IMG/VR virus record: IMGVR_UViG_3300009180_000015
Span: 1-32,861 of that record
DNA length: 32,861 nt
Source of the DNA: a virus
Direction: 5' to 3' (one strand)
A program made the position numbers and the translations under genes. How positions within the stretch are numbered: position 1 is the stretch's first letter; each line of letters begins with the position of its first letter. Shown one piece after another: positions 6,722 through 13,919 of the stretch. The notes beneath the pieces are model-generated. The model was not told where the DNA came from, did not search any database, and was given only the letters and a program-made list of their open reading frames with translations.

Positions 6722-7185
6722 CTGAATATTGGGATTCAAAAGAAGTTAATCAAGCATTTGCAAAGATGCAACCCGAAGAATTACAATATGATTTAAAAGC
6801 TGAAGTGTTTTTAGTTTTATGTGAGATGGAAGAACAAAAGTTAATAGGGATGTATGATAGAAATGAATTAAGATTTTATATTGTAAGAACAATGTTGAAT
6901 ATGATAAAGTCAGATAGAAGTACATTCTATAAAAATTATAGAAACTTTAGTGAGTTTATTGATACAGGCAGAGTAATAGAAAATGAATCATCTGACTTAG
7001 TTGATAGAATGGAAGTTAAATTAGAAGGTTTACATTGGTATCATAAAGAAATATTAACTTTATATGCTATTGATTTTAAAAAAAATGCAAAAGAATTAAG
7101 CCGTAAAACAGGCATACCTTATATGTCTATCATTAGAACACTTCATAAAACCAAAAAAGAGTTAAAACAAAACCTAAAAAAATGA
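6700..7185 (+). CDS. Phage sigma-70-like transcription factor
   Basis: A 161-residue protein resembling small sigma factors. Residues about 5-75 look like region 2 (YDLKAEVFLVLCEM, then LRFYIVRTMLNMIKSDRSTFYKNYR). Residues about 105-155 look like region 4 with a helix-turn-helix (WYHKEILTLYAI, NAKELSRKTGIPYMSIIRTLHKTKKELK). Such proteins redirect host RNA polymerase to phage promoters, often late ones. It sits at the end of the early block, the expected place for a late-gene activator. It could alternatively be a sigma-like DNA-binding protein without promoter activity. Confidence 0.75.
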   Translation: MGKNEIIAEYWDSKEVNQAFAKMQPEELQYDLKAEVFLVLCEMEEQKLIGMYDRNELRFYIVRTMLNMIKSDRSTFYKNYRNFSEFIDTGRVIENESSDLVDRMEVKLEGLHWYHKEILTLYAIDFKKNAKELSRKTGIPYMSIIRTLHKTKKELKQNLKK

Positions 7186-7424
7186 TTCAAATAATTTTAA
7201 CTTCAATATGTGCATCAATTTTCTTTAATTATATACACCACTTACATATTAAATGGAAGATTAATTATAAGCCGTTCTCGTGCGTATCCTGTCTATCTGC
7301 ATGGGTGGGATTATTACTTCTTTTTACACCTGAATTAGTATTAAATATTTTTAGCGTTATGTTTATATCGGGTGTATTTGCTGCTATTTTTGAATTTTAT
7401 ATGAATAAATTAATGTATGGATAA
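7182..7424 (+). CDS. Small membrane protein with CxxC
   Basis: An 80-residue protein with two or three hydrophobic segments (about 2-17, 37-50, 53-70) and the motif KPFSCVSCLSAWVG (about 30-43) between the first two. Proteins of this form recur in Bacteroidota phages with unknown role. The start overlaps the sigma-like gene by ATGA. The CxxC at a membrane boundary could bind metal or act in redox chemistry, or only support folding. Confidence 0.7.
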   Translation: MIQIILTSICASIFFNYIHHLHIKWKINYKPFSCVSCLSAWVGLLLLFTPELVLNIFSVMFISGVFAAIFEFYMNKLMYG

Positions 7425-7635
7425 TATTGATAAGGAATATTTAATAGAGCATATTAATAATTGGTACACAGTTCAAAATGGATATATCAGAAATATTGAA
7501 TTAGATGTACTAAAAAGATATGAAGCCATTTACAGAAAATACATAGATGGTAATTATATCTGTACTATTTGGTGTGGGGATTGCAAGATGCATATGATAA
7601 AATTTATATACAATTATTACGAAGCTAATGTCTAA
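7417..7635 (+). CDS. Small hypothetical protein
   Basis: A 72-residue protein (MDNIDKEYLIEHINNWYTVQNGYIRNIELDVLKRYEAIYRKYID) that looks helical, with a later WCGDCKM motif. It has no membrane helix. It overlaps the membrane protein before it and the acyltransferase after it by 8 bases each, so the group is translated together. No function recognised. Confidence 0.65.
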   Translation: MDNIDKEYLIEHINNWYTVQNGYIRNIELDVLKRYEAIYRKYIDGNYICTIWCGDCKMHMIKFIYNYYEANV

Positions 7636-8110
7636 CATTATTCACCCTACTGCAATAATTCATCCTAATGTTATCTTAGGTGATAATAATTATATTGGCG
7701 CTTATTGTATTATAGGCGACCCTGCGGAACATAAGAAATATTGGGGTGCTGAAATAGGCAAGGTTTGGATAGGTGATAATAATATAATTACAGGATTGGT
7801 TACAATAGATGCAGGAACAGAAGAAACAACAATGATAGCTCATAATTGTTTTATAATGAAACACGCACATATAGGACACGATTGTAGAATTTTATCTAAT
7901 GTAACGATTAGTTGCGGTGCAAAGATTGGAGGTCATTCAGTTATTAATCAATATTCAAACATAGGATTAAATGCCGTATTGCATCAATTTTCAATTATTG
8001 AAATGGGGTGTATGATAGGAGCAAGTGCATTTTTTAAAGGACATTCAAAACCATTTACAAAATATGCAGGAGTTCCTGCTAAAGAATTAGGGAAAAATAC
8101 ACCACGATGA
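7628..8110 (+). CDS. Hexapeptide-repeat acyltransferase, LpxA-like fold
   Basis: A 160-residue left-handed beta-helix protein. Hexapeptide repeats run through most of the chain (IHPTAI, IHPNVI, LGDNNY, IGAYCI, then MIAHNC, IGHDCR, ILSNVT and VINQYS), and the family HAHIGHDC segment is present (about 78-85). LpxA and sugar O/N-acyltransferases use such a trimeric helix with a catalytic histidine to move an acyl group onto a nucleotide sugar or glycan. It lacks the C-terminal domain of true LpxA. Placed directly before two glycosyltransferases, it probably decorates a glycan, either on the host surface or on phage components. Confidence 0.88.
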   Translation: MSNIIHPTAIIHPNVILGDNNYIGAYCIIGDPAEHKKYWGAEIGKVWIGDNNIITGLVTIDAGTEETTMIAHNCFIMKHAHIGHDCRILSNVTISCGAKIGGHSVINQYSNIGLNAVLHQFSIIEMGCMIGASAFFKGHSKPFTKYAGVPAKELGKNTPR

Positions 8111-8697
8111 ACGCAATAATATACTTGAATTATCAAAATTTGAATGTTGAAACACTTGCTAATAATATAAAAAGAGCAGGTGAAAATACCAATTACATTA
8201 AATTTTTAATGAATGAAGAAGGGATAGCTAATGCAATTAATAAATGTTTGAGGCTATTAAATTTTGACATTATAGATTATGTTACCATAATGGGAAATGA
8301 TATAATTGAACCTGATAATTGGCTGCAAATAAGAAATGATTTTATGCAAGATAAAACAATAGGTATATGCTCAATTCCTTTAGATGGATGCGAACTTGAC
8401 TCTTTAGATTTGATTGGAAATTTTACAATAAGTAAAGAAGTAATATTAAAAGTAGGCGCGTTTAATGAAGAATTAGACCCATACGGCGCGATAGATTTAG
8501 ATTATTGCACACGAGTTAGAGCAGCAGGATTTAAAAATAAGTATTTACCATATTGTAAAGCTATACATATTGAACAAAATGGATTAGATGCTTATGGCTA
8601 TAATAAAGCTGAATCAGTTAAAAAAACTTGGGAATTGCATCAAAATAATGTAGCTAATTATTCTAATGGCAGCAAATCATATTATTTAGCATTATGA
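8107..8697 (+). CDS. Family 2-like glycosyltransferase (GT-A)
   Basis: A 196-residue protein resembling a short GT-A glycosyltransferase. The region near residue 60 (YVTIMGNDIIEPDNW) holds the NDD-like metal site. The later FTISKEVILKVGAFNEELDPYGAIDLDYCTRVRAAGF (about 101-137) is the typical acceptor and catalytic block with Asp residues. The N-terminal nucleotide-binding strand is shorter than usual, so activity cannot be assumed. It overlaps both neighbours by ATGA junctions and forms a cassette with the acyltransferase and the next glycosyltransferase. Confidence 0.8.
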   Translation: MNAIIYLNYQNLNVETLANNIKRAGENTNYIKFLMNEEGIANAINKCLRLLNFDIIDYVTIMGNDIIEPDNWLQIRNDFMQDKTIGICSIPLDGCELDSLDLIGNFTISKEVILKVGAFNEELDPYGAIDLDYCTRVRAAGFKNKYLPYCKAIHIEQNGLDAYGYNKAESVKKTWELHQNNVANYSNGSKSYYLAL

Positions 8698-9698
8698 GAA
8701 TTATAGCTTTTACAAGTAAGTCAAGTGGAGTAGGTTATCATAGAATATTGATGCCATTAGTTAATATGCAAAAAGATTATTTGATGGTAACTGATGTTAT
8801 TAATGAAGAAATAATTGATAATAATTATGATATTGTAATTATAAATAGAATGGTTACAAATATTTCTGTTGAGCAATTAGAGAATTGGAAAAAAAAATAT
8901 GGATTTAAATTAATTATTGATAATGATGACCATTGGATTTTACCACCTACGCATATCTTATCAAACGCTTATAGTATTTATAATATTGGAGATGATATTC
9001 AATCTTTTATAAGAATTGCAGACCTTTGTACCTGTACTCATGAAAGATTAGCAAGTGAGATATATAAAATTAATAAAAATGTAGAGATACTTCCTAATGC
9101 TATTCCTTATGGTGAGGAGCAATTTCAAGATAATAAAAAAGAAAGTGATTTAGTTAGATATTTTTGGTCAGGTTCAGGAACACATGGTGCTGATTTAGAA
9201 ATATTAAGATTTCCAATGAAAAGAATCAACTTTCCAATTAAAACTATAATAGCAGGATATAATGAATATGAAAAGCCTATATGGGATAAAATGATAGGCG
9301 CTTTTACAAACGGATTGAGATTAAACCCTACTATTTATAATTACAATGAGGTGACTAAATATATGGCTGCTTATACTGATAGTGATGTTAGTTTAATACC
9401 ATTAGTTAATAATCATTTCAACTCAATGAAATCAAATTTAAAGATATTAGAAACAGCATCTAAGCATAACCCTGCTATTGTTTCAAATGTTGACCCATAT
9501 AAAAATATGCCTGTTTGTTATGTGAATAGTCAAAAGGATTGGTATTATTGGATACATTTACTAACCAATGATGAGGCGGCAAGAATTGAATATGGAGAGC
9601 AGTTATTTCAATACTGCAATACGCACTTTAATTTGCATGAGGTTAATAAACGAAGATTTGCTATTTATAATAAACTGATAGGTAATGCCAATATTTAA
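8694..9698 (+). CDS. Family 1/4-like glycosyltransferase (GT-B)
   Basis: A 334-residue protein with the features of a GT-B glycosyltransferase. It starts with a Rossmann-type strand and a glycine-rich loop (SSGVGYHRI, about 10-18). The central NAIPYG and FWSGSGTHGADLEIL segment marks the start of the second Rossmann domain. The block SNLKILETASKHNPAIVSNVDPY (about 246-268) corresponds to the nucleotide-sugar binding part of GT4 enzymes. It probably acts in series with the neighbouring GT2-like enzyme on the same glycan. The substrate is not predictable. Confidence 0.82.
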   Translation: MRIIAFTSKSSGVGYHRILMPLVNMQKDYLMVTDVINEEIIDNNYDIVIINRMVTNISVEQLENWKKKYGFKLIIDNDDHWILPPTHILSNAYSIYNIGDDIQSFIRIADLCTCTHERLASEIYKINKNVEILPNAIPYGEEQFQDNKKESDLVRYFWSGSGTHGADLEILRFPMKRINFPIKTIIAGYNEYEKPIWDKMIGAFTNGLRLNPTIYNYNEVTKYMAAYTDSDVSLIPLVNNHFNSMKSNLKILETASKHNPAIVSNVDPYKNMPVCYVNSQKDWYYWIHLLTNDEAARIEYGEQLFQYCNTHFNLHEVNKRRFAIYNKLIGNANI

Positions 9699-10566
9699 AT
9701 GTTTAAACGGTAAATACAGAATTGGGTCAGGTGCTTGCATTTATGACACCGAAGATAAAGCAACAAAAGTTTGGCAGGCAATATTAGCTTCAGGTGCATA
9801 TGCAGCCGACCCAAATAAAGTTTCAATTGATTTTGACGATACATTGGACACAGAACGTGGCAAAGCTTTGGCTAAAAGATTAATTTCAGAAGGCAAAACA
9901 GTTTATATAGTTACAAGACGCCAACAAACAGCAAGTGAAGCAGTTTATAAAGTTGCTGACGAATTAGGAATACCAAAAAACAGGGTGAAATTTACAAATG
10001 GCGCTTATAAGTGGGAAACTATTAAACACTACGGCATTGGTACACACTACGATAACAATTCCCGTGAAGTTGAATTAATTAATTCTAAAACGACAGCAAA
10101 AGGCATTAAATTTGCAGTTCAAGATTCATATACTGATTATCCTGAAGCTGCAACAAATAACGCAAAAAGGGCTTTAAAATATGTAGAAGCAAACGGTTGG
10201 CGTGAATGTGGCACACCTGTTGGAAAAGCAAGGGCAAATCAATTAGCAAACAAAGAACCAATTTCACGCGACACGATTGCAAGAATGTCATCTTTTAAAA
10301 GACATCAACAAAATAAAAATGTACCTTATGAAAAAGGTTGCGGCGGTTTAATGTGGGACGCTTGGGGTGGCGACGAAGGGATTGAATGGGCGCAAAAAAA
10401 ACTTCAGCAAATTGATAATGAACAATTTAAAGAAGGCGTACCGCATTATACTAAAGAGGGAATATTATGGACGGGTGAAACCCATAAAGATGCTTCAGGT
10501 AAATTAATGACAGGCGCGATACATACAGAAGATAGTGAGTATTTATATCATAAAGAAGATTTGTAA
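9685..10566 (+). CDS. Fusion: HAD phosphatase domain plus XkdF-associated C-terminal domain
   Basis: A 293-residue multidomain protein. Residues 1-35 are a cap of the KCLNGKYRIGSGACIY type seen in head-maturation neighbours. Residues 45-150 form a HAD hydrolase: motif I DFDDT (Asp49, Asp51), motif II VTRR (Thr77) and a late acidic site HYDNN (Asp123). Residues 150-245 match the domain with the pattern TPVGKARANQLANKEPISRDTIARM and GGLMWDAWGGDEGIEWA, which is often attached to XkdF-type proheads. The tail repeats GETHKDASGKLMTGAIHTEDS. The mixture of a phosphatase and a maturation-related domain is unusual, and a separate XkdF-like protease is encoded at 22876. Confidence 0.78.
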   Translation: MPIFKCLNGKYRIGSGACIYDTEDKATKVWQAILASGAYAADPNKVSIDFDDTLDTERGKALAKRLISEGKTVYIVTRRQQTASEAVYKVADELGIPKNRVKFTNGAYKWETIKHYGIGTHYDNNSREVELINSKTTAKGIKFAVQDSYTDYPEAATNNAKRALKYVEANGWRECGTPVGKARANQLANKEPISRDTIARMSSFKRHQQNKNVPYEKGCGGLMWDAWGGDEGIEWAQKKLQQIDNEQFKEGVPHYTKEGILWTGETHKDASGKLMTGAIHTEDSEYLYHKEDL

Positions 10567-10823
10567 TAAAAAACCATACTAAAATATATCTAAAGCATTT
10601 TGGTTACGGAGGTGAAGATTTTATGCCCTGTGAGGTTTGCGGAAGTAGAGCAGTAGATATTCACCATATACATAGAAGGGGAATGGGGGGAAGCACAGAT
10701 GCAGATAAAATTGAAAATTTGATGGCGGTTTGTAGGAATTGTCATATAGAATATGGGGATAAAAAACAATACATTAATTTATTAGAAGATACGCATAAAC
10801 AAAAATTAGATGGCAAAAGTTAA
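10566..10823 (+). CDS. HNH endonuclease, non-canonical or lost start
   Basis: The first in-frame ATG (10623) would give 66 residues starting at the first zinc pair CEVC. Homologous-looking sequence continues upstream in frame to 10566 (KIYLKHFGYGGEDF precedes the first cysteine pair, as in related phage HNH proteins), but the expected start codon is ATA. The 85-residue form has CEVC, VDIHHIHRRG, NLMAVCRNCH (HNH motif with two zinc knuckles). HNH proteins beside the terminase assist DNA cleavage in packaging. Initiation at ATA, at ATG 10623, or a sequencing error are all possible. The ATA overlaps the upstream stop codon as TAATA, mirroring the TAATG junctions elsewhere. Confidence 0.75.
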   Translation: MKNHTKIYLKHFGYGGEDFMPCEVCGSRAVDIHHIHRRGMGGSTDADKIENLMAVCRNCHIEYGDKKQYINLLEDTHKQKLDGKS

Positions 10824-10932
10824 AAATGATGCAAGAAAGGTTACCTTTGGTAAAAGGAAGCGAGGAAAAGAAAAAAAATCCTATAATAAAAATGATAGAA
10901 AAGAACGCAATTACAGAGGTCAAGGTCGTTAA
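10810..10932 (+). CDS. Small highly basic protein, overlapping gene
   Basis: A 40-residue protein starting MAKVKNDARKVTFGKRKRGK and ending NYRGQGR. More than a third of its residues are Lys or Arg. The pattern ARKVTFGKRKRGK...YRGQGR is one I know from short basic proteins found near the HNH and terminase genes of Bacteroidota phages, so it is likely real despite its size. It probably binds nucleic acid. It overlaps the HNH gene by 14 bases and the ParB-like reading frame by 41 bases if the latter starts at 10892, or nearly completely if it starts at 10826. Confidence 0.75.
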   Translation: MAKVKNDARKVTFGKRKRGKEKKSYNKNDRKERNYRGQGR

Positions 10933-11485
10933 GATTAGCGACATTAAACCAAACCCGAACAATCCAAGAGTAATCAAAGATGATAAGTTCAAAAAATTAG
11001 TTAAAAGCATTAAAGACTTCCCTGAAATGTCTAATGTTAGACCTATTGTAGTCAATACAGATATGATTGTTTTAGGTGGCAATATGCGATTAAAAGCAAT
11101 GAAAGAAGCGGGTTGGAAAGAAGTACCTGTGCAAATAGTAAATTGGAATGAACAAAAACAAAAGGAATTTATAGTAAAAGACAATGTTGGATTTGGTGAA
11201 TGGGATTGGGATGACCTTGCAAATAATTGGGATGCAGAAGAATTAACTGATTGGGGCTTAAATATACCTAATTTTGCAATTGGACACGAAATAAATTCTA
11301 TGAATGAAAATGATTTAGATTTTACAGAGGAATTTAATCCAATTGGTGAATCAGCAGGTTTACAAAGAGTAGTATTTATTTTTAATAATGTAGAAGATGC
11401 TGAAAATTATTTAAAAAAATTAGATATAAATTATAAAAAATACAACAATGCATGGCAAGTAAACATGAATACCCAATTTACATAA
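10892..11485 (+). CDS. ParB-like N-terminal domain protein
   Basis: A 197-residue protein with a ParB/Srx-like nuclease fold: VKVVKISDIKPNPNNPR, then a helix (KFKKLVKSIKDF), RPIVVNTDMIVLGGNMRLKAMKEAGW (the catalytic-site block) and VPVQIVNW. Residues about 95-125 form an acidic linker (GEWDWDDLANNWDAEELTDWGL) typical of phage ParB-like/methylase proteins, but no methylase domain follows. I place the start at Met 10892 because 10826-10891 is already used by the basic protein frame. The open frame continues up to 10826, so a longer form is possible. Its last 34 bases overlap the glycosyltransferase gene. Confidence 0.8.
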   Translation: MIEKNAITEVKVVKISDIKPNPNNPRVIKDDKFKKLVKSIKDFPEMSNVRPIVVNTDMIVLGGNMRLKAMKEAGWKEVPVQIVNWNEQKQKEFIVKDNVGFGEWDWDDLANNWDAEELTDWGLNIPNFAIGHEINSMNENDLDFTEEFNPIGESAGLQRVVFIFNNVEDAENYLKKLDINYKKYNNAWQVNMNTQFT

Positions 11486-12219
11486 TTTCTAAGGGTCGTG
11501 CTTATAATCCGATGACTGCAAATATATTTAAAAAAGCCAATATTGATTTTTTAATAGCAGTTGAACCTCAGGAAGCAGATGAATATAAATTATCTATTGG
11601 GGAAAAATATGTTTTAATTTTACCATTTGCAAATTTAGGTTTAGGAAGTTACCCTGCAAGAAATTATTGTTGGGAACACGCAAAAAATTTAGGTTATAAA
11701 TATCATTGGATTTTTGATGATAATATAAGAAATTTTAGAAAATGGATTAATGGTAAAAGATTAGTTATAGATAATATTAATGATGCACTTGTATATGTTG
11801 AAAAAAATACATATAATAATAATATTGATATTTTAGGCTTTGAGTATACTACTTTTTGTGTAAGAGCACCAAAACAACCTTTTAAAAAAAATGTTCATAT
11901 ATATAGTAGTTTATTAATAAATAATTCCATACCTTATAAATGGAGATTAAAATATAATGAAGATATAGATTTATGTTTACAAGTATTACATAATGGCGGA
12001 AGTACATTAAGTTGTGTATATTACTTAGTTGATAAAACATCTACAACAGCAAAAATGAAAGGGGGAAATCAAGATGAATTATATAAAGGAAATAATCCTG
12101 AAAAAAAATTATTAAAAGCTAAAATGATAGAAGCAGTATGGCCGCAATATGCAAAAACTGTTATTAGATATGGAAGATTTCATCATTTTATAGATTGGAA
12201 AATATTTAAAAAAAAGTAA
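11452..12219 (+). CDS. TET-associated-type glycosyltransferase (TAGT-like)
   Basis: A 255-residue protein that follows the family described as TET-associated glycosyltransferases: YPIYIISKGRA (about 7-17), a VEP..E..EY strand-loop (about 37-45), YPARNYCWEHAKNLGYKYHWIFDDNI (about 67-92) with the HW..DDN motif (His85, Trp86, Asp89, Asp90, Asn91), and NEDIDLCLQVLHNGG (about 169-183). In phages such enzymes are predicted to attach sugars to modified DNA bases. The gene overlaps the ParB-like gene by 34 bases, a known neighbour type. No TET/JBP oxygenase or hydroxymethylase is visible in this genome, so the acceptor base would have to come from the host or be something else. Confidence 0.78.
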   Translation: MASKHEYPIYIISKGRAYNPMTANIFKKANIDFLIAVEPQEADEYKLSIGEKYVLILPFANLGLGSYPARNYCWEHAKNLGYKYHWIFDDNIRNFRKWINGKRLVIDNINDALVYVEKNTYNNNIDILGFEYTTFCVRAPKQPFKKNVHIYSSLLINNSIPYKWRLKYNEDIDLCLQVLHNGGSTLSCVYYLVDKTSTTAKMKGGNQDELYKGNNPEKKLLKAKMIEAVWPQYAKTVIRYGRFHHFIDWKIFKKK

Positions 12220-12240
12220 TAAAAACAGAACAATAACAGA

Positions 12241-12600
12241 ATGAGCAAAGAAGATTTAATACCATTTATAAAAGGACAATCAGGAAATCCGAACGGACGT
12301 CCGAGAAAGTATGTAAGCCTACTAAAAGAGCAAGGGTATAAACTAAGCGAAATAAATGACACTATTCAGGTAATGATGTCAATGGACATGGAAGAATTAA
12401 ATGCTGTTTATAAAAATCCAAAGGCTACTATAATGGAAAAGACTATTGCAAATGCTATGAATAAAAGTTTACAAAAAGGAAGTTTATACTCATTAGATAC
12501 TTTAATGACAAGAGTATATGGTAAACCAAAAGAACAAATAGATATGAATAGTGATAATAAGATTGAAATAGTATTTGTTGAAGGCAAAACTATTCTATGA
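12241..12600 (+). CDS. Terminase small subunit-like protein (DUF5681 motif)
   Basis: A 119-residue protein whose start IKGQSGNPNGRPRKYVSLL (about 10-28) is the GQSGNPxGRP motif of DUF5681 proteins found next to phage terminases. The remainder is helical. It overlaps the large subunit start by 4 bases (ATGA). By position it is the DNA-recognition subunit that binds the packaging site and stimulates the large subunit. The motif itself does not prove DNA binding. Confidence 0.8.
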   Translation: MSKEDLIPFIKGQSGNPNGRPRKYVSLLKEQGYKLSEINDTIQVMMSMDMEELNAVYKNPKATIMEKTIANAMNKSLQKGSLYSLDTLMTRVYGKPKEQIDMNSDNKIEIVFVEGKTIL

Positions 12601-13763
12601 GAATTGAAATTGCAAAACCACATATTAATCAACAGGAAATATTAGACTGCAAAAAGCGTTTTATTGTTGTTATGTGTGGAAGGAGATTTGGCAAATCAGA
12701 ATTAAGCCAAATATTATGCCTTAAAACTGCTTGTGATATATCTATTGAAGGGGGTGGTGCAGTTGCTTACATTACACCTACTTATAAATTAGCTAAAACA
12801 TTTTTTGAGAAACTAACTAATGTTTTAATGTTTAGGAATAATTTAAGTAATTTAAAAATCTATTGTCCTAATGGAGGAACAATTGAATTTTTTACGGGTG
12901 AAAGATTAGATAATTTAAGAGGACGTAAATTTCATTTAGTTATTATTGATGAAGCAAGTTTTATACCCGACCTTGAAAATGGTTGGCTTTCATCTATTAG
13001 ACCAACATTAACAGATTATCAAGGTAAAGCTGTATTTCTATCTACACCAAGAGGTAAAAATTATTTTTATAGCTTATTTATGAAGTCGGGAGAAAATGAA
13101 TGGGAAGGTTTTAAATATACCACCTATGACAATCCTTATATTAATAAAAGAGAAATTCAGGATGCGAAACTACAATTACCTGCTGTGGTATTTGAGCAGG
13201 AGTATATGGCAAACCCTGCTGAGAATAGTGCTAACCCATTCGGGAACGAATTTATTCGCAGATGTATTAAACCAATGTCAGCTCAATCAATAGTATCTTT
13301 TGGAATTGATTTGGCAAAGTCTGTGGATTGGACTGTTATCATAGGGCTTGACAATGGCGGTAATGTGGCGTATTTTGACCGTTTCCAAATGGATTGGCAT
13401 AATACCAAAGAAAACATTAAAAGACTGCCTAATGCGTCTATTTTAGCTGATAGCACAGGAGTTGGCGACCCTATATTAGAGGACTTATTAAGAGATGGGG
13501 TTAATATTGAGGGCTTAAAGTTTACAAGCCAATCTAAACAGCAGCTTATGGAAGGCTTATCAACAGCTATACAACAAGGCAAAATAGGATTTCCTGAAGG
13601 GGTCATTAGTCAGGAGTTAGATATATTTGAATATCAATTTACGGCTAATGGGGTTAGGTATTCAGCGCCTAATGGATTCCATGATGATTGTGTAGTAGCA
13701 TTGGCGTTAGCTTGGCAGAATTTTAATATTAAAAGGGGTTCAGGGCGTTATGCCTTTGCTTAA
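12597..13763 (+). CDS. terL: Terminase large subunit
   Basis: A 388-residue DNA-packaging motor. The ATPase part has a Walker A motif CGRRFGKSE (Lys33), the adenine-side strand IEFFTGERLDNLRGRKFH, a Walker B LVIIDEAS (Asp118, Glu119) and coupling motif LSTPRGKNYF (about 149-157). The nuclease part has RNase H-like acidic residues in FGIDLAKSVDWT (Asp238), ADSTGVGDP (Asp285) and HDDCVVALALA (Asp363/364). Full length for the short-form large subunit. With no cohesive-end signal visible and a circularly permuted assembly, headful packaging is a fair guess. A hairpin follows its stop codon. Confidence 0.95.
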   Translation: MRIEIAKPHINQQEILDCKKRFIVVMCGRRFGKSELSQILCLKTACDISIEGGGAVAYITPTYKLAKTFFEKLTNVLMFRNNLSNLKIYCPNGGTIEFFTGERLDNLRGRKFHLVIIDEASFIPDLENGWLSSIRPTLTDYQGKAVFLSTPRGKNYFYSLFMKSGENEWEGFKYTTYDNPYINKREIQDAKLQLPAVVFEQEYMANPAENSANPFGNEFIRRCIKPMSAQSIVSFGIDLAKSVDWTVIIGLDNGGNVAYFDRFQMDWHNTKENIKRLPNASILADSTGVGDPILEDLLRDGVNIEGLKFTSQSKQQLMEGLSTAIQQGKIGFPEGVISQELDIFEYQFTANGVRYSAPNGFHDDCVVALALAWQNFNIKRGSGRYAFA

Positions 13764-13772
13764 TTAATCACA

Positions 13773-13796
13773 AAAGTTGCTTTATTGGGTAACTTT
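13773..13796 (+). terminator. Hairpin after terminase, weak terminator or part of control region 2
   Basis: AAAGTTGC (13773-13780) can pair with GTAACTTT (13789-13796) through eight pairs, one a G-U. A run of four T ends the right arm. The AT-rich stem makes a weak terminator at most. The same 26-nt element (22 identities, all four changes transitions) recurs at 25793-25818, which argues for a function of the sequence itself. It runs straight into the paired repeats. Confidence 0.5.
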
Positions 13797-13828
13797 TACC
13801 ACTTATCCATCTATTTTACCACTTATAA
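13795..13828. repeat. Paired 20-bp-spaced repeat, control region 2
   Basis: TTTACCACTTATCC (13795-13808) is repeated exactly 20 bp later as TTTACCACTTATAA (13815-13828), 12 of 14 identical. The first copy is identical to 2593-2606 in control region 1. The pair lies about 15-45 bases upstream of the promoter block, closer than in region 1. A shared regulator for the two operons is the simplest reading. Confidence 0.65.
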
Positions 13829-13841
13829 TAAATAATGCATA

Positions 13842-13881
13842 ATATGTATATAGTATGTCTATATGTTGTATATTTGTATAA
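13842..13881 (+). promoter_or_regulatory. Promoter for the accessory operon (Bacteroidota type)
   Basis: TATATTTG at 13869-13876 matches the TAnnTTTG box. The 40-bp block aligns to 2681-2720 without gaps, with 35 identities. The start of the next gene is 44 bases past the box, giving a longer leader than in region 1. It likely drives the small genes 13920-15653 and perhaps the tail genes beyond. Confidence 0.65.
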
Positions 13882-13919
13882 CAAAAGGGAATTAACCCAA
13901 TTGCAAAAAACCAATATTT

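Noticed and set aside
10774-11184. Long minus-strand frame opposite the ParB-like gene
   Set aside because: It is rich in Phe, Ile and Leu from complemented A-rich codons, has no start context, and opposes two well-supported plus-strand genes.
13096-13293. Plus-strand 65-codon frame inside the terminase gene
   Set aside because: It lies fully inside the nuclease-coding part of a clearly real gene, has no leader or motif, and no neighbour coupling.
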